DNA of 64,000 nt from Pythium myriotylum (lineage: Eukaryota > Oomycota > Peronosporomycetes > Pythiales > Pythiaceae): assembly GCA_023091665.1 (NCBI GenBank), contig JALJCQ010000027.1, positions 1-64,000 of the forward strand, given 5' to 3'. Below, one piece after another: positions 32,001 to 42,788 of this stretch (its first letter is position 1; each line of letters starts with the position of its first letter). A program made the translations under genes and the position numbers. The notes beneath the pieces were generated by a model that saw only the letters and a program-made list of their open reading frames with translations, did no database searches and had not been told where the DNA came from.

Positions 32001-33001
32001 TTATTGGTAGCTATTTTGGTGAAAAGATTTTGGTCTATACACCGCTACTAAAATGGTACATTCAACACGGAATGGAAATCACCAAGACTTATTCATTCAT
32101 CAAAGCATATGAATCTCGACCAATTGAGAAGTTTATGAATGCGGTATCCGATGCTCGCCGAGAAGGTGATAAAAATCCTGATAGTAAAGTATTAGCTGAA
32201 ACGATGAAGCTTGTTGGAAATAGTGGTCCATTTGGACGATCTGGCATGGATAAAACAAAGCATAAGGAAGTTAAGTATCAATCAGATGAAAATAAAATTT
32301 CTACTGCAATTGAGCATTTTAATTTCCATCACTTGGAACCAATCAGTGGAGACATTCACGAGATTACGAACAACAAGCGACGAATCCAAATGAATAATCC
32401 AATTCATATCTCAATTGCAATCTATCAACTTGCCAAACTCCGTATGCTACAATTTTACTATGATTGTATTGACTATTACTTCGACCGCTCTGACTTTCAG
32501 TATCAGGAAATGGATACCGATTCAGCCTACATTGCATTTACTGATGAACACCCGTTTGAAAACCTTATCAAACCAGAGCTTCGTAAGCACTATAAACTGC
32601 ATCAATATGATTGGTTTCCTAGAGAGGATACTGAGGAAAATGCTGCATTCGATAGACGTGTTCCAGGTTTGTTCAAGGAAGAATGGAGAGGTAATGCTAT
32701 TGTATCACTCGCAAGCAAGAACTATATTTGCTATGATGGCGATAAAGGTCACAAGCAAAAGGTGTCTGCGAAGGGTGTTCAACAATCCAATGGTAAGAAT
32801 TCTGACATTCTAAACCCGAATGCATTCGAAAGCATCGTTGAAAAACAAATTACGTTGTCTGCAACAAACAAAGGCTTCCGCATTGATAAACAAACGCAGA
32901 ATATCATTACATACTCACAGGAGAAGGTAGGATTAAATTACTACTACGATAAGAGGAAGGTTTTGGAAGATGGTATTACAACGATTCCATTAGAAATCTA
33001 A
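29018..33001 (+). pseudogene. Protein-primed DNA polymerase B, one in-frame stop
   Basis: The frame runs from the ATG at 29018 to 33001 (about 1,327 codons) with a single TAA at 29216-29218. No ATG follows until about 29589, so the 1,223-codon remainder lacks a normal start. Domains in order: a conserved Cys/His patch near 29690 (NKCMFHCIAYHL), a C2H2 finger (YVCPKCEMVF, about 30035), exonuclease motif I YDFEAIL (30236), and exonuclease II GFNSGKYD. An HNH-like Cys4 module lies at 31366-31500. Polymerase motif A is GYDANALYLW (31702), motif B KLVGNSGPFG (32206) and motif C MDTDSAYI (32514). It replicates Polinton DNA from a protein primer. A single C-to-T change would create the stop. Confidence 0.9.
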
Positions 33002-33015
33002 TCCCTAATATAAAG

Positions 33016-34105
33016 ATGTCTGACTTACTACTCACCAAGCTCTACAACAACCCAAAGACTGGTTTCATATCAGCAAGCAAGCTATATCACAAAGCAAAAG
33101 CTATCGATCCAAGTATTACACTGAAACAGATAAAGGAATGGTATGCAAAACAATCTAATATACAAGAACATCAAGAAAAACGTAAGAAGGATGAATCATT
33201 CAAGATTGTTTCACACAATCCAAATAGCTGGCAAATGGACTTGGCTTTCTATAAGAACACTACATACTTAACCATTATCAATATCAATTCTCGTATTGGT
33301 TTTGCCAAGGAATTACCAAACAAGCAGGCATCATCGGTTCTTCATGCACTAAAACAATTCGTGAAGGCACACAACGTGAATATTATCACGTCTGACAATG
33401 GAAAAGAGTTTCTTAATAAACAAGTCTTGGACTTTTTCAAATCACAAAACATTGAGCACTTCAACAATGAACCAGGAGATCATATGTAATACCCTTGGGA
33501 AAATTGAACGATTCAACCGCACAATAAAACAGAGACTCATCAAAATAAATCCAAAGAAATTGACTCAGAAGTTGCTTATGGATGTAATTGAAAACTATAA
33601 TTTAACCGAGCACAGTGCAATCCACGCAACTCCAAATGAAATGAAAGGTGAGATTATCCAAAATGATCTAAAACATAACCAGCAAGTATTGGAGCAGGTA
33701 TCGAGTGAATTCAAAATAGACGATAGCGTTCGATATCGACTTAAACCGAAGACATTTGGAAAGGAATCATCTAAATGGAGCAAAACAGTATATAAAGTAA
33801 TTAGTATAGATGGATATCGGGTAGAAATCAAATCAAAGAACAACCATACACTTTACAAACCAGCAAGCGATTTAAAAGTTGTCCAAGCAGAACAAACAGA
33901 AGCACCTGTTGAAAAGAATCAAATCTGGGAAGTAGGAAAGCTTTTGGACCACAAGAAGGACGCAAATGGTAAAACTAAGTATCTAGTGAAATGGAAAGGA
34001 TACGCGGACAGTGAAAACACCTGGGAGCCACAAGGCAATCTTAGATTGACAAACAAGAACAGGATGTCAAATTTAGAGAAATTATACTTCAAATCCAAAA
34101 AATAA
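33016..34105 (+). pseudogene. Retroviral-type integrase with chromodomain, frameshifted
   Basis: The first frame (33016-33489) has a helical N-terminus and the catalytic core, with aspartates in WQMDLAFY and TSDNGKEF. The second frame, from about 33486, carries the catalytic glutamate in [14 protein letters not shown] and a linker. It ends in a chromodomain ([12 protein letters not shown], then [17 protein letters not shown]) at about 33925-34065. A four-base surplus near 33483-33490 would explain the shift. All three DDE residues survive. Polinton integrases insert viral DNA, and the chromodomain is expected to target methylated histones. The start follows TAATATAAAG, a leader shared with the next small gene. 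Confidence 0.88.
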
Positions 34106-34121
34106 CATCAATAATATAAAG

Positions 34122-34196
34122 ATGACTTGCAAATTTATTACCAAAAAAGACACGCAATGCACCAGAGAAGCAAAAAAGGGTGATTACTGCACTTAG
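34122..34196 (+). CDS. 24-residue zinc-knuckle-like peptide
   Basis: The 24-codon frame starts directly after AATAATATAAAG, the same leader as at the integrase start. It contains three cysteines (TCKF, QCTR and YCT), an arrangement like the short C-x-C finger peptides in large DNA viruses. It could be the decayed start of a longer gene. Expression is inferred only from the leader. Confidence 0.35.
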   Translation: MTCKFITKKDTQCTREAKKGDYCT

Positions 34197-34220
34197 CACC
34201 ATAACATCATCCAAATAAAA

Positions 34221-34565
34221 ATGTATAAGAAGGAACTATCTATAATCCATAAGAAAAACAGAATACTGTCCGAGGAGAATAAGGAACTGCAAAAATATAA
34301 ACATCAGATTAACACGATAAACGAATTCGACCTCATCAAACAACAATTGATTCAGATTAATCCTTACATGAAATTTAAGTATCTAATTGTTGATAGACGA
34401 TACAAATCTCGCCTAGAAGAGGTATTCAATGTCCCGTTTGATCAGATTGAAAAAAATATAGGAAACTACTCTACGAAAGAAATGACTTGTGTCACCCCTA
34501 CACTAGTAGATATTGGTAATTTAACTCAATTTAAAGGAACCCCCTTTCTTGCGCATAGACCGTAG
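34221..34565 (+). CDS. Viral coiled-coil protein of unknown function
   Basis: The 114-residue protein is lysine- and glutamate-rich in its first 50 residues (IIHKKNRILSEENKELQKYK), predicting a coiled coil. A short folded-looking C-terminal half follows, with no known motif. The leader CAAATAAAAATG is of the viral type. Its end overlaps the convergent gene at 34521-34763 by about 45 bases. No function can be assigned; small coiled-coil proteins next to the integrase are common in Polinton-like genomes. Confidence 0.45.
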   Translation: MYKKELSIIHKKNRILSEENKELQKYKHQINTINEFDLIKQQLIQINPYMKFKYLIVDRRYKSRLEEVFNVPFDQIEKNIGNYSTKEMTCVTPTLVDIGNLTQFKGTPFLAHRP

Positions 34566-34763
34566 CTTAGCCATCTTTGCTTTCATTTCAGGCGATCCCT
34601 TTTTACAGACGCCAACACCAGTAAAATTCTTTACTTCACCTCGAACAGCATTGACTAATCCTGGCTGTCCTGTATACGCTCCAAGAGCTTGAGCGCCATG
34701 ATCAACAACACCAGATACCAGTGGTTTAACTACAGGCCAAACATTCTCTTGATCCAGATCCAT
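34521..34763 (-). CDS. Basic core or minor virion protein
   Basis: The 80-residue protein has a Val/Ala/Gly-rich body (VVKPLVSGVVDHGAQALGAY) and a strongly basic tail (KKGSPEMKAKMAKLRSMRKK). Small proteins ending in such a GSPEMKAKMAKLR-like tail recur in Polinton-like and adeno-like viruses as DNA-binding core or cement proteins. It lies at the head of the minus-strand morphogenesis block. The preceding frame (34830-36439) may originally have continued toward it, since a GSGLSGG-rich stretch is readable between them in another frame. Confidence 0.5.
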   Translation of the reverse strand: MDLDQENVWPVVKPLVSGVVDHGAQALGAYTGQPGLVNAVRGEVKNFTGVGVCKKGSPEMKAKMAKLRSMRKKGGSFKLS

Positions 34764-34829
34764 AGCGACCCACCACTCAATCCAGATCCAGTAAGAGCGT
34801 CTCCGTCCATATTTAATGAAGCAGCGATT

Positions 34830-36439
34830 TCACCTGGTGAAAAATCTTTCCAAACGACGATTATCATTACCAAGACCACGAGCACCTTGAAGTTTATCAG
34901 ATTCATGTTTTAAAATACTTCGATGTCCTTTAGAGCGAAACTCGACAGCCCTAGGCTTGAGAGCAAGCTCTCTAGCCGTCAGGCTATTAACGCCTGCAAC
35001 ACCAAAACCACTCATGGAGTCAATCGAGAGGGCTCTTTGAAATCGTTTTGGATTGACTGACTTTAGTGTAATATCCTCCGATACAAGACGGTCACCATAT
35101 TTATCAACAATGTGGTTTAGAGCTCCAAGCCAATTAGCATTTTTATCAACACGACTCTTTATAGACGGACTAATTTCCTTCTGTTTCTTACTCATGATGG
35201 CTGCATATTCACCAAGGTAATATGTTTTCTTCCCAATCTTTGGCCCTTCAAGAAATACCTGCTCATCTGCTAACCAAGGGTTGTCATTGTATAATCTGAT
35301 AAGAATATCTTTCACTTGATTGTTACCATCTGAAATAACCTTGTCATTTGGATCCACTGGTTGAATATTGGTATTACTGTTTGCGAACGTATTTGATTCC
35401 GGATTTTTGAACATCGGTGATTGTTTGAATGAGATGTTATTTTGCTTCAAAAATTTGATATACATATCAAGTGTCGATTCCCATGAGACTTGGCTGTTGG
35501 ATTTTGCTCGATCGCCATCAAAACTTTTAATTCACCATCAAATAGTTTTACTCGAAAACCTCCATTTACTGGAATATACCCACCGTGTTGGTTTCTTCCC
35601 TTCTTATATGGGATTGGTAATCTCGTTCCCTCAGGAAAGGTATTGTTCATCAAAATATCACGAAGCACTTCGTATGCTCCAGACTCAATGTTGAATCCAA
35701 ACGGATGCGACGAACCAACGGCGGTATCTTCCGTCTCAATGTCAATAAGATTCCGTATGTAATCATACGTTGCAACCCAATCATAGTTATTTAGTGGTTT
35801 GTTTGCTAACTTCCCGTTATTTACATTGAAAAGTTTGCCATCTGTTCCAATATAGACGTTTTTATCTGGAGTGCCAGAATTTAGAATTGGATTGACTTTT
35901 CTTTTGATAATAGTTGGATTGATGGTGTATTGATCAATTATTTTTTCTCGGGCATTCTTTTGAAAGTTGAAATCGGTTGATTCAACTTGAGTTCCAAACT
36001 CATATGTGCTTCGCGAATCATCAATATCACTTAATGAATCTACCTCATCTCCAATGTCCTCTAAATCGTATTGACTGTCCATTGTTGTCGTTTCCGGTAC
36101 TGCCTGCATACCCATTGTCGTCATTGAAGGAGTTGCTTGTGTTCCAATCGTTGTCATTGTTGGAGCTGCTTGCATCCCCATTCTTGTCATTGATGGAGCT
36201 GCTTGTACACCTGCTGAAGTCATTGTTGGAGCTACTTTCCTTAGCAATTGTTGAAGTTTCGAATTATCTATAGTTTGATCCAGATCAGTAGCCCATTGCG
36301 TTAGTTTGTATCGATCATTCTTAATGCGTGCTAATTGAAGCTCCTCACTGTTCTCTTCAGCGAGTTGCTTCAATTTATTTTTTCGATCGCGGAGAGATTT
36401 AAAACTTGGAAACATTAAATCGAAGATAGAGTGGCGCAA
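34830..36439 (-). pseudogene. Virion-associated protein with 11-residue repeats, frameshifted
   Basis: Two frames (35447-36439 and 34830-35465) join smoothly if one base is changed near 35505, giving a protein of about 530 residues. An N-terminal helix is followed by at least four 11-residue repeats of the form (A/T)P(T/S)MTxxGxQA, encoded by 33-bp units at about 36110-36235. Then come an acidic stretch (LEDIGDEVDSLSDIDD) and a longer folded region with TFPEGTRLPIPYKKGRNQHGG. Another frameshift near 34850 may separate a Gly/Ser-rich tail. It sits among capsid genes, so a minor virion protein is likely, but no family was recognised. Confidence 0.5.
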
Positions 36440-36529
36440 GACACGAAATCGAGATTTCTTAGTCTTACTAATTATCGAGTCTATATAATTACAATTATTG
36501 TTTTAGTTATTGAAAATAACTTGCGCTCC

Positions 36530-37405
36530 TATGGAGCCTTTCTATCACGAATCAATAGCATTATCAATGAATTGGGGTCTTCAAATTTAACATTGTTAAA
36601 GTCTTGATCGACGATGCTCAGAGTAATATTGCTGTATGCTCCATCGTTAATCGAGAGCCACTGATATTCAGGTGGCTGAATTGAGATCAACTGACCAATT
36701 GATGTCCCTTGAGGACGGACTGAACGAAGTCAGAATATCAGGTGGTGTGCTAACCCGATTGTTAATAAGATTAAAACGAATCAAATAACTGCTGACGGGA
36801 TTAACTTGTGGTGAGATATTGCTCAAAAATACTTGATTTGTTGTTTGAATACTTGATGGGTACGTTGCTGGACTGAATCCAATCACATTTGAAAATCCGT
36901 TGTTTGAAACAGTGATGCGAGGAGTATTAGTAGCGGTTGGTAATCCAGTTCCGGTTAATGAGTATAAACCAGTCGATGGACGTGAATATCCACTTGGAAC
37001 AGAAGTTGGTGTTGCTAAGCAAGTAATTTCGCATGAATAATACGTTGCGTTTTCTCTCATAGCGATATACACAACGTTATTACCTTGAGAATCAATCAAG
37101 TATGCACCAATGCTAACTAACTGAGACTGAATGTAGTTTGATATATCTGCATACGAATAGTACCCATTCGGAAGCGTGATCGAAACCGTTTGATAAGTAG
37201 CTGCGGTTGGAACTAAAACGCTGAACGTGTTGTTGCTGTATAAACTTCCATTAATGTTGAATTGAGAGTTGTAAATCTGCAGGCTCGACAGAGCAATTTC
37301 TTGATTTTTGAAATTCACGCTTGATCCAGTAAAGTTGAATCTGAATGTATTGTTCAAGCCATTAGAAACAATGTTATTACGATTAAAAATGATAGTGCTC
37401 GTCAT
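36530..37405 (-). pseudogene. Minor capsid (penton) protein, frameshifted near 3' end
   Basis: From the ATG at 37405 the frame shows NTFRFNFTGSSVNFKNQEIA followed by LSSLQIYNSQFNI. This is typical of the single-jelly-roll minor capsid protein of Polintons and virophages. The main frame ends at 36668. The expected C-terminus (QWLSINDGAYSNITLSIVDQ, then DPNSLIMLLIRDRKAP) lies in another frame and ends at 36530, so a one-base shift near 36720 is inferred. The protein would form the pentameric vertices of an icosahedral virion with the major capsid protein at 41016-42773. Confidence 0.8.
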
Positions 37406-37480
37406 CGTTCTAATATTCGATCTGTAGGAATTGAAGATTGCAGAGTAAACTTTGTTTACGGTTATATTCGATGAGAGAAA

Positions 37481-38149
37481 TTAATTAAGAACTTCACCTT
37501 TGAAATTCTTCCGAATTCGTTGCTTTACAGAGTCTATAAACAACATCTGTCCCTTTTCAGATGTTGCTTGTTTGTAATACCTGTAGATATCATCTTCACT
37601 TACTCCAGGTAGATTGAAATCTTTCAAAATTAGCTGTAGATCGCATTTTGAATTTGCTTTTAGAATAGCAATGTATTCAGAATTCAATCTAATCATCTTA
37701 TCAGTAGCAAAATAACTATGAGCTATGAAGATAGTTGAAAGTCCTTTGTGTCTTCCTCGAGTAAGGAAATGACTGAATAAATCTCTCTGTAGCTTTTTAT
37801 CGTTGGAATAATCATCAATAATAACAAGTTGTAAAGCATTTGGAATCTCTTTGATAGCATCAACACTTGGAGGGGCATCGGGATCATAAAACATTACAAA
37901 ACCTTGTAGTTTCTCTTTGATGAAATCGTATAACTCTTGGTCAGGATTGCGTGCTATGACATGAAGGTGACTATAGACGTGTGGAGACTCTTTAAGTATA
38001 TGAAAAGCTAGATTTGATTTACCAGAGAAGCTTGGGCCTAAAACTATCATTCGGAAAAGCTTCTGGATACCAAGCTTTTCGTTTACTCCAAACGATTTCT
38101 TCTTAAACTCCTTTGGGAGCATTCCACCAAAATCAGGAATTGAACTCAT
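37481..38149 (-). CDS. FtsK/HerA-type genome-packaging ATPase
   Basis: The 222-residue protein starts at the ATG at 38149; the frame stays open four codons further but without an ATG. The Walker A motif is GPSFSGKS (residues 38-45) and Walker B is LQLVIIDDYSND (about 107-117). A later HSYFATDKMIRLNSEYIAIL segment resembles the sensor region of the A32/FtsK-like packaging ATPases of Polintons and large DNA viruses. It is intact, next to and divergent from the fibre gene across an AT-rich TATATAAAG-containing spacer. Its role is pumping viral DNA into preformed capsids. Confidence 0.88.
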   Translation of the reverse strand: MSSIPDFGGMLPKEFKKKSFGVNEKLGIQKLFRMIVLGPSFSGKSNLAFHILKESPHVYSHLHVIARNPDQELYDFIKEKLQGFVMFYDPDAPPSVDAIKEIPNALQLVIIDDYSNDKKLQRDLFSHFLTRGRHKGLSTIFIAHSYFATDKMIRLNSEYIAILKANSKCDLQLILKDFNLPGVSEDDIYRYYKQATSEKGQMLFIDSVKQRIRKNFKGEVLN

Positions 38150-38176
38150 CTTGTATGACAAATCTATCTGTTATAT

Positions 38177-38185
38177 TATATAAAG
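38177..38185. promoter_or_regulatory. TATATAAAG box between ATPase and fibre genes
   Basis: An AT-rich TATATAAAG lies in the 50-bp divergent spacer between the ATPase start (38149, minus) and the fibre start (38200, plus). It resembles the boxes before the polymerase and protease. Confidence 0.35.
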
Positions 38186-38199
38186 GATCGTTTTACAAA

Positions 38200-40784
38200 A
38201 TGCTACCACCTAATTATATTCCATCCTTATACAATCCATCAGACTATATCGGCTTATTGGATTACTTGACTATTAGTATTGGCGATTTGCGATATAACAA
38301 AAGAAATGGGGTGAATTACACTTCGAATTTGTACATCACTGGAAATATCTATCAAAATGGAACAATGATTGATTTGAGTGTGCTGTCGGGTATTACACCA
38401 GGAACAGCTTCCGCTGGGAAATTGACTGCGGTTGACTCTAACAGAGACATCGCGAACATTAATAATCTATCAGCATCACAATTAACAGGAACGCTTCAAA
38501 CACCTGCACAACCTAACATTACATCATTGGGAACAATTTCATCAACACTCACTATTAGTGGATCTACTCCTATAACTTTTAATAACTCCCTGTCCAGTAG
38601 CACATGCTCATTATCTGTTGATTCTGTATCTGGAGATCAGACATTTGGCAGTACAACAGCGAATAAGTTTCATTTGAGAACAAATGGGAATAGAAAAATA
38701 ACGATAGGATCCACTGGATTAGTAGGCATTAATAATACATCTCCAGCTAAACAATTAGATATTATCGGATCGACAGCATTAACAAACTCATTGTATCAAA
38801 TCACTGATGGAACAGTAATTTATCAGCAGTGGTTCGATGGGACTCAATGTTGTCTCCAAACGTTTTCAAATCATCCATTGACTTTTGCATCAAATAATGG
38901 ATCTGTGCAAATGTCAGTATTAACGAATGGAAATGTAGCTGTTAATAACACATTGACAGCTACGAATATATCCGCTTCAACTTTATATGGAACCCTTCAA
39001 ACAGCTGCTCAGCCCAATATTACATCGATTGGAACTTTAGCGACTCTTACGGCTACATCAATTACTGGAACACTTCAAACAGCTGCTCAGCCAAATATTA
39101 CCTCAGTTGGAACTTTAACATCATTGAATTCGACACGATTTATCACCGCTACTTTAACTGCTAATGGGCAATCGTTTAATCTATAAATGGTACTTCAACA
39201 TGTGCTCTTTTTCATTTTTACAATGGGGATGCTTATTTTGGAACATCTACAGCAAACAATTTAGTCTTTCAAACAAGTAATACAGGAAGAATGACAGTTA
39301 GTTCATCAGGTGCAGTATCTGGAATTTCATCGCTAAGTGCTACAACATTAACCGGAACTCTGTCTACAGCTGCACAACCAAACATTGCTTCCACTGGAGA
39401 TTTAACATTACCGAGTTCGCTCGCGATAACGAATGGAACGACTCCACTTTCAATCAGTAATACAACCTCAACGAGTACCTTTCGCTTAACCATTCAAAAT
39501 AGTGGTGGTGCTCAAGATATTGGCTCTTTTACAAGCCATAGCTTATTTTTAAATTCAAACAATACAAGACGATTACAATGCGATACCTCTGGTAATGTAG
39601 ATATTTTAAATCATAATGCATCTACTATTGGATTAAAGCTTGGTGGAACATTAATTACATCGTCGGCTACTGAATTAAACTTTTTATCTGGAGCGACCGC
39701 TGGGACGGCAAGTGCAAGTAAAGCTCTTGTGGTTGATTCAAACAGAAGCATCACGAATATTGCAAAAATAAATTTAACGAGCTCTGATGCTACAACGACT
39801 ACCGGAACTACTAATGCAAGTGCTTTTGGATTGAATATACTGGCTACAACTAATGCAAATGGTCAATATAACGTTGCAGGAATAGCTTTTAGAAACGCTC
39901 TTAGCGATGGCATGCCTCATGGAGTAATTTTATGTCAAAGAACAGCAGCTGCGGCTGGCGATCTAGTGTTTCTGACTCAATCAGCGACCAATAATTTATC
40001 AGAAACTTTACGTTGTCTATCAACTGGAGCTATTGCTGTTAATGCTCCAGCCAACGCTGGAATTACTTGCTTTGGTTCCGCAAACTATGTTGATGGTTCA
40101 TACCAGAAAGTATTAGATTTGCAATCGAACAATGTTTCTCCAATAGATTTTTGTATTGAAATTAACTCTGGAGCAAATACAACTACCACAAATGCTACTT
40201 GGATGGGCAATTTGACTAATAATGACTTGCGATTCGGGGTAAATAACTCAACGAAGATGATTCTGGATACAAATGGACGACTGGGTATTGGAACAACAAC
40301 ACCAAGCACTACGTTGCATGTTAGTGGAACTGTTTCGAATACATTTAATGTTGGTGGCCAACTTTATGCTACTGGAACATCCACAGCTTACACAACAAGT
40401 CAATTGGGCCCCGTTACGGTGTCAGTAGCTGCTATGTTTGGTGGTCCTATTCAATGTTCGTCGATTTATTGTACATCGGATCGTAGATGTAAGGACATTA
40501 TCGACCAACTAGACACTAATTATTGCGATAAATTCTATGACCTAAGTGTTTATGAAAACAAACACAAAGGGTCAGATGAAACAATTCCAAAGATTGGCTT
40601 CATTAGTCAAGAATTGTATGCAGCTGGATACATAAATTTACTATCAATGACACCGAATGAAAACTTGAAGAAAGTGGATGAAGATGACATAGAAGGATAT
40701 CAGATGAACATTGATTATAGTAAAATTACAGCGATAAACTTCTGTATGAGAAAAAAAACTACTCAATCGTGTGAAGCAACTTGA
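38200..40784 (+). pseudogene. Fibre-like protein with S74-type chaperone tail, one frameshift
   Basis: Two frames (38200-39186 and 39291-40784) belong together. The second frame is readable backwards to about 39190, so a one-base shift near 39185 splits a protein of about 860 residues. The body has repeated segments of the type GTLQTAAQPNITSIGTL (at least five copies) and many Ser/Thr/Asn-rich beta repeats, as in trimeric fibres. The C-terminal 110 residues (from CTSDRRCKDIIDQL through GFISQELYAAGY) match the S74 intramolecular chaperone domain of phage tail spikes, with the Ser/Lys dyad present. The start ATG at 38200 is preceded by TTTTACAAA. It is probably the receptor-binding spike of the virion. 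Confidence 0.78.
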
Positions 40785-41015
40785 GATGGAGCTAAAGCAT
40801 AATTTTAGTAAAGCTCAATAGATTCCGGTCTGGCGACAGGTCTGAAGACAAGACGAACTTGTTCGACGGTCAAAGACCATTCGAACATCGTTCGGACCGC
40901 TCGAGCTGTAGCTACCGGAGGTAGCCGAGCAATCTTCGATTGCGGTTCGTTCGGATGTCAACAAAAAAAACTTGTTTTTTTTTTCGTTCGCTCCAATCTA
41001 CTCATATTCGACTAC
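40785..41015. terminator. Convergent 3' region of fibre and major capsid genes
   Basis: This 231-bp spacer lies between two convergent genes. It contains imperfect inverted repeats such as GCTACC/GGTAGC near 40913-40927 and opposed A and T runs near 40964-40985 (ACAAAAAAAACTTG, TTTTTTTTTT). The structure is suitable for 3' end formation of both transcripts. No gene is seen. Confidence 0.4.
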
Positions 41016-42773
41016 CTATCCTGTTAATCGATCGATACTCATAGAACGACCGTATACGACGAGAATTAGACAATTCATTCCTTGACTGGAAGTATTAGTG
41101 CCTGAGACTAGGATAGATTGAGGCACGTCTGGATTCGTTAATCGAGAGCAGTCTGCAATTAGAACACGCTGACCAACATCCCATTTGTAGGAATCAAATA
41201 ATCCATTGCTAATCTCATGCGATAGAGCTCCATTAATAGCTCCGAGCTTCTTGACTTCGTCTTGGAACGATTCAAATGAGTAATCATGCGTTTTGTTGAA
41301 TACATTTTCATTGCCAACCATTACTTGGAAATTGCGAATGCTTGCGCCTGGCTGACAAGTCCATGGAGCACTGTCAAACGGGGATTGGAATTGTTCAATA
41401 TTCGTTGCGCTTACGAAATGACCACTGCTTGTTTCACTATATGGAATCAGAGCAATGTATTTGATATTCTTTAAGCTTGAAGATAATTGAAAGCTAAACG
41501 GAGCATTTTGCTGAGAGTTTTGTTGACCAGTACCTGCTTTTGATTTGAAATACTGTGCGTAGCAATCGAGATAATTGACTTTCTTAACAGGTTTAGCAAC
41601 AATTTGACTTTGATTAGCGATATCGTAAAACGGAATATATAAACGAGTCGTTGTAAATGGGAAGATTTGACCAGAAGTCGAGATGTGTGTAATGTTGTTA
41701 GACATAACGCCAAAAGCTACTCGAAGTGAGCCACCTCCGCCAGTGGTAAGTTTTCCTGCATTTGGATTACCTGGGGCCGCACTTGATACCATTACTGGAA
41801 CCGTCGAGCAACCGTTTAGGGAGAGAGAGGATAAGCTCATTAAATCTCCAGTTGCGGTTGTGATATCAACAAAGCCGGTATTGAACGTCATCGTTAATTT
41901 GATTTGAGGGTTCGCAACGAGATCCAATTCTTTAAAGATTGGATGGAGGTCAACTAAACGAAGCTTTAACATATAATACCACGTACCAGCAACACCTCCT
42001 GCGGTAGTAACGCCAGCTACGTATCCACCAGTACCTTGTTGTTGAATTTTAGAAAGAATTGCACCACTTCGCGTTGTCGGCCAACCAAGAGGGTTTGTTG
42101 CTGTAATCGTTGCTCCAGTGGCATCAGAGGTACCAATTTGTTGTGGATTCCAAATTAGACGCTGAATTAGTCCGTTATTAAGAGCTGGAGTTGTTTCTGG
42201 AATTAAACCAGTAGCTACAGTTGTGGCAGCATTCACTGAATTATTCACAAAACCATCTCCTTGTGTTGAAGCGGTAGGATTGCTACTACTTTGTGGGAAA
42301 TTTAGACTGACTACATCATCTGGAGCAAAATAGCAGTCTGCACCGTTCTTTAATAAGTCATCATCACACCATTCAGTTTGAGCTCGTAAATTGTTCCAAT
42401 AGTTTTTGTAGTCATTGCTCGTAATGACACTTTTACCGTTAATTTCAACCGCTAATTTATCTAAAATGTTCCATACACCAGCCTTTAATCCCACCGCAAA
42501 ACGATTTAGAGTACCATCAAGAGCTGAGGCAGACGTATTTTTAACCGTTACTACATAAGGAACGACTACATATGCATCTCGAAGGCTGCCATAGCCAGTC
42601 GAGCCATTTAGTTGTGAAGTGGCATTAATTATGACAGTTCCCGATTGATACGAACCGTTGTTGTCATCAACAACATTTACAACACGCTTGTCTTTGCTGA
42701 CACTGACAACTGGATCCGGATTAGTTGTTGAATCGAATAAAAACGAATCCGCTAATTGGGTGCTATCACTCAT
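41016..42773 (-). CDS. Major capsid protein (double jelly-roll type)
   Basis: The intact 585-residue frame begins MSDSTQLADSFLF. Characteristic stretches are VVDDNNGSYQSGTVIINATS, YVVVPYVVTVKNT and VWNILDKLAVEINGKSV near the N-terminus. In the second half, TTRLYIPFYDIANQSQIVA and YLDCYAQYFK follow, then PGASIRNFQVMVGNENVF. Length, strand-rich composition and position next to penton, ATPase and protease genes fit the double jelly-roll major capsid protein of Polinton-like viruses. Its promoter region was cut by the piggyBac element, whose TTAA lies 16 bases upstream of the ATG. Confidence 0.85.
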   Translation of the reverse strand: MSDSTQLADSFLFDSTTNPDPVVSVSKDKRVVNVVDDNNGSYQSGTVIINATSQLNGSTGYGSLRDAYVVVPYVVTVKNTSASALDGTLNRFAVGLKAGVWNILDKLAVEINGKSVITSNDYKNYWNNLRAQTEWCDDDLLKNGADCYFAPDDVVSLNFPQSSSNPTASTQGDGFVNNSVNAATTVATGLIPETTPALNNGLIQRLIWNPQQIGTSDATGATITATNPLGWPTTRSGAILSKIQQQGTGGYVAGVTTAGGVAGTWYYMLKLRLVDLHPIFKELDLVANPQIKLTMTFNTGFVDITTATGDLMSLSSLSLNGCSTVPVMVSSAAPGNPNAGKLTTGGGGSLRVAFGVMSNNITHISTSGQIFPFTTTRLYIPFYDIANQSQIVAKPVKKVNYLDCYAQYFKSKAGTGQQNSQQNAPFSFQLSSSLKNIKYIALIPYSETSSGHFVSATNIEQFQSPFDSAPWTCQPGASIRNFQVMVGNENVFNKTHDYSFESFQDEVKKLGAINGALSHEISNGLFDSYKWDVGQRVLIADCSRLTNPDVPQSILVSGTNTSSQGMNCLILVVYGRSMSIDRLTG

Positions 42774-42788
42774 TATTGAAATTGAAGG

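Larger units (their letters stand above)
28869..42788 (+). mobile_element. Endogenous Polinton/Maverick-like virus, left part
   Basis: An AT-rich block encodes, left to right: DNA polymerase B (+), integrase (+), a zinc-knuckle peptide (+), a coiled-coil protein (+), virion core proteins (-), minor capsid protein (-), packaging ATPase (-), fibre (+) and major capsid protein (-). The combination of protein-primed polymerase, retroviral-type integrase, FtsK-like ATPase, jelly-roll capsid proteins and (right part) cysteine protease defines Polintons. No terminal inverted repeat was found at either edge, so the copy looks truncated or its ends are rearranged. It continues at 54201 after the piggyBac insertion. 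Confidence 0.88.
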
